64,000 nucleotides of DNA from Thamnaconus septentrionalis. Its lineage: Eukaryota > Chordata > Actinopteri > Tetraodontiformes > Monacanthidae. Where the stretch lies: the NCBI GenBank assembly GCA_009823395.1, contig CM020509.1, forward strand, positions 15,093,501 to 15,157,500. The letters are read 5' to 3'. Shown here in pieces: positions 61,559-64,000 of this stretch. A program made the position numbers and the translations under genes. The notes under the pieces were generated by a model. It made no database searches, was not told where the DNA came from, and saw nothing but the letters and a program-made list of their open reading frames with translations. Positions within the stretch are counted from its first letter, which is position 1; each line of letters opens with the position of its first letter.

Positions 61559-63250
61559 AACACACACACACACACACACACACTTCTGCCCCCCCCCACC
61601 CCTTCCCTCCGAGTAAATCTGTGTCACACACCCAGAGGTGATTTTAGTGTATTAACAAAGAAATGATGGATATAGACTCTTCAGTGAGGACAACATCATA
61701 ATTGCCGTTCTGTGTTCAGTGTTGTAATGGGTGTAACTTTACCCCACCCCCCACCCCCCCACCCCCCCAGGAGTGATGCAAGAGCACATCTGAGATCGGG
61801 GGGCGGGGGGCGGGGGGTGATATCTTAAAAAACAAAAAAAACAAACAAAAAAACTGTGTACACTGAGTGGGACAGCTGTAAATTGTGTTTCGTTGCAGAA
61901 AATCACATAATGAACATATAATCAGGGTCTCAAATGTCTATATTTTTATACCCACTCAGCTGAAATGCTGCAAGATGATGACTGTGTCCTGTAAAGAAAA
62001 AAAAAAAAAAAGAAAGCGGTGCTTTGTGAACGTCATGCCAATTCTTCAGGTGATGTGGAAATAGTACAGGAGGCATCGGACTCCATAGTATCAACGAGTA
62101 TCTGTTATTTTCCTTATTAACCAGCTTTTTACCTTGACCTATGTTTTCAATGCCATTTTGGTCTGAGCTGCAGGATCATTCAGGGGTTCGTAAATGGTTT
62201 GAGAAGTGTTGACAGCAACCTAAGACACCTTTAGCAGAATTTTAGAGGGCAACTAACGGCGAGAAATGTTTTGCATTGTGAGTTCCATTGAGAAAGTAAA
62301 TTTAAAAATTGCACACCAGAGTCTATATCCTGTTCATTATGAATCTTCGGGAACGACCGCCAGTGTCACAAGTGTGCCGCAGCGATGGCGCTAATGAGCA
62401 GGCGCGCTACCATCTGAGCCTGACAGTTTGCTCAGCGTTTGGGACCCCGCCCCTGCAGATGTTATCAGACCACCACTGGCAAAGTTGCATATGTCTGGTG
62501 TTACCTAAGACACACACACACACACACACACACAGACACACTCTCATAGCTAATCATGCCTTACAGCTGTTATTTAACCCTTGAAGCACTGATGAACACC
62601 GCTAATCATTAAACAAGTGATTTTAACTCTCAAACATGCTGTATCAATACCATTCTCTCAGAGATTGTTTGAGTCAGTAGAAAGCACTTTAATAACTTTT
62701 TTTTTTGTATTTTAATTGTATGTATGCATACACGTATTACACACGCGCATATGTGTATGTGTTTTCATATATAAATATATGAAATCACGGCCTACCCTAC
62801 ATAATAAACAATTGCAGAGCGTCGTGATATGGTAAAGGTTGTGTTTGAGTTGGTTTTGGCAGCAAGTTGGCACGATCCATCACTGCGTTAGAACAACTGA
62901 ACTGTCAGTAATTGTGTTGGGTGGAATCATTTATTGTTTCGTTCTATCGATAAGTGATTGGGTTTTGTGTTTTTTGTTTTCTGTTTTTTTGTGCTCACTA
63001 ACAAGAATTCCAGACCCGTCACCTACAGCCCAGAGTAACCCAACCCAATCCCAACAAAGTGGGATTATTTTCCCAAAATCCGTGATAAATCATATTGGCA
63101 TTAGTCTTTAAAGTGTGCACATTTGCTGTCTCCATGAATTGATTTGTGGTATATATTAAAAAATCCCTGCATTTTGTGTACCTTAGTCTATATTTTCTTT
63201 CAGTCTGTGGATAAACTACTGGTTGGGAAAGAACCAAAATAAACAATTAT
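61559..63250 (+). other. znf711: znf711 3' UTR
   Basis: Non-coding, beginning with a (CA)n run (61560-61582). A C-tract (61742-61768) and G-tract (61798-61817) lie ~200 bases after the stop, and a second (CA)n run at 62510-62532. Candidate poly(A) signals are AATAAA at 62803-62808 and 63238-63243. Confidence 0.55.
61742..61817. repeat. C-tract/G-tract inverted pair in znf711 3' UTR
   Basis: Four C-runs (4, 6, 7 and 7) separated by single A at 61742-61768, then 29 bases later three runs of six G separated by single C at 61798-61817. In RNA they could pair as a GC stem or the G side could form a quadruplex. Confidence 0.85.
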
Positions 63251-64000
63251 CTTTTTATGCTCTGTCCTCTCTATTAACCTCACATCATCCAGTCAGAAGA
63301 TTAGACGTGTTGTTGGATGTTGCTGGACTGTCAAATGTTACCTATTCTACTTCCATATTCTACTGCGTTAAAGCGGACAGGTTCAATCATCCAACTTTGA
63401 TAATACCACAACAACAAGACTATAATTTAGCCATCTGTTAAAAACATCTGGCAAAATGTTAAGTTTCCATATGTTTAAATATGGAAGGTGTGATTACACT
63501 GACAGGATTTGTTGTCATCACTCCTTGTTGTGACATCACAATTGCCATATAGTGTGCTCTTTCTGAAAATCTGAGAAAGGAATAGTAAGGACTTAGACGA
63601 CATATTGGACACACGTTAGAAACCAATATGAAATTGTATAGCCGTTAAATATTTCAGAAAGCATCTGTTGTGATGGACTGATGAGTGAGTGTAAACATCC
63701 AGCTGCCAGTGACTGAATCCAAACATTCCCCAGATTACACCTAACTTAGTTCCCACAAATTGCACACAATCTGCTTCTGCCTTTCCTGAAAGTATGAAGG
63801 GAAACTGAAGCCCTAAGAACAACGATTAATTGATTCACAATGATCTTGTGACAAACAAGATGATGGTGAAGCTAATGTGAAAAGGATTTGCAGGACGTAA
63901 ACAACGCCCTGTTTCTTCCGGCTCAGAAGCTCCAGACGAGTCGAAGTGAAGAAGCTACCTCGTGACATGTAGTGCATATGGAGAAAGTAACGGCTGGGTC
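63251..64000. other. Downstream non-coding DNA at window end
   Basis: No gene seen. The last ~90 bases (GTTTCTTCCGGCTC around 63911 with an ETS-type CTTCCGG) could be the edge of another promoter, but the window ends before any exon can be recognised. Confidence 0.35.

Overview
The window is vertebrate nuclear DNA, almost certainly from a teleost fish. Its genes have introns with GT/AG junctions. Introns and intergenic gaps are compact. There are dinucleotide microsatellites and tRNA-headed SINEs of a kind common in fish. The gene set matches genes that lie on the human X chromosome (Xq21-Xq22). I could not search a database, so the species is not named. Gene names rest on protein families I recognise and on reading frames that stay in phase across every proposed splice junction.

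Layout, all genes on the + strand. 1-15485: no coding gene seen, probably intergenic and/or 5' intron sequence of frmpd3. 15486-28989: frmpd3, a PDZ-FERM scaffold, 14 coding exons, 1708 codons plus stop. 28990-32600: its 3' region, including a 31-A run and an old SINE. 32611-35829: prps1 with a long (AG)33 tract and a CRE at its promoter, 7 coding exons, 318 aa. 37345-38901: slc25a53, an orphan mitochondrial carrier with one coding exon, 285 aa. 40259-41499: a small divergent beta-thymosin gene, 48 aa. 43700-55370: a SLAIN-family microtubule plus-end gene, 8 coding exons, 608 aa. 56640-61558: znf711, an acidic-domain plus 12-C2H2-finger transcription factor, 6 coding exons, 845 aa. 61559-64000: its 3' UTR and downstream sequence, with a striking C-tract/G-tract pair.

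The genes do not form a pathway or operon-like system. They share a syntenic block corresponding to the mammalian X: FRMPD3-PRPS1 adjacency is kept, and relatives of SLC25A53, TMSB15 and ZNF711 lie elsewhere on human Xq. A SLAIN gene at this place is unexpected from human, where SLAIN1 and SLAIN2 are autosomal, and may be a third 2R paralogue kept in fish.

I found no undescribed biological system. The most interesting items are: a 12-unit, about 8-residue repeat in the acidic domain of Znf711; a beta-thymosin with an altered actin-binding motif, bracketed by two young direct-repeat SINEs with intact target-site duplications; the possible third SLAIN paralogue; two related MITE-like elements in one SLAIN intron; the prps1 promoter microsatellite; and the C/G-tract pair in the znf711 3' UTR.
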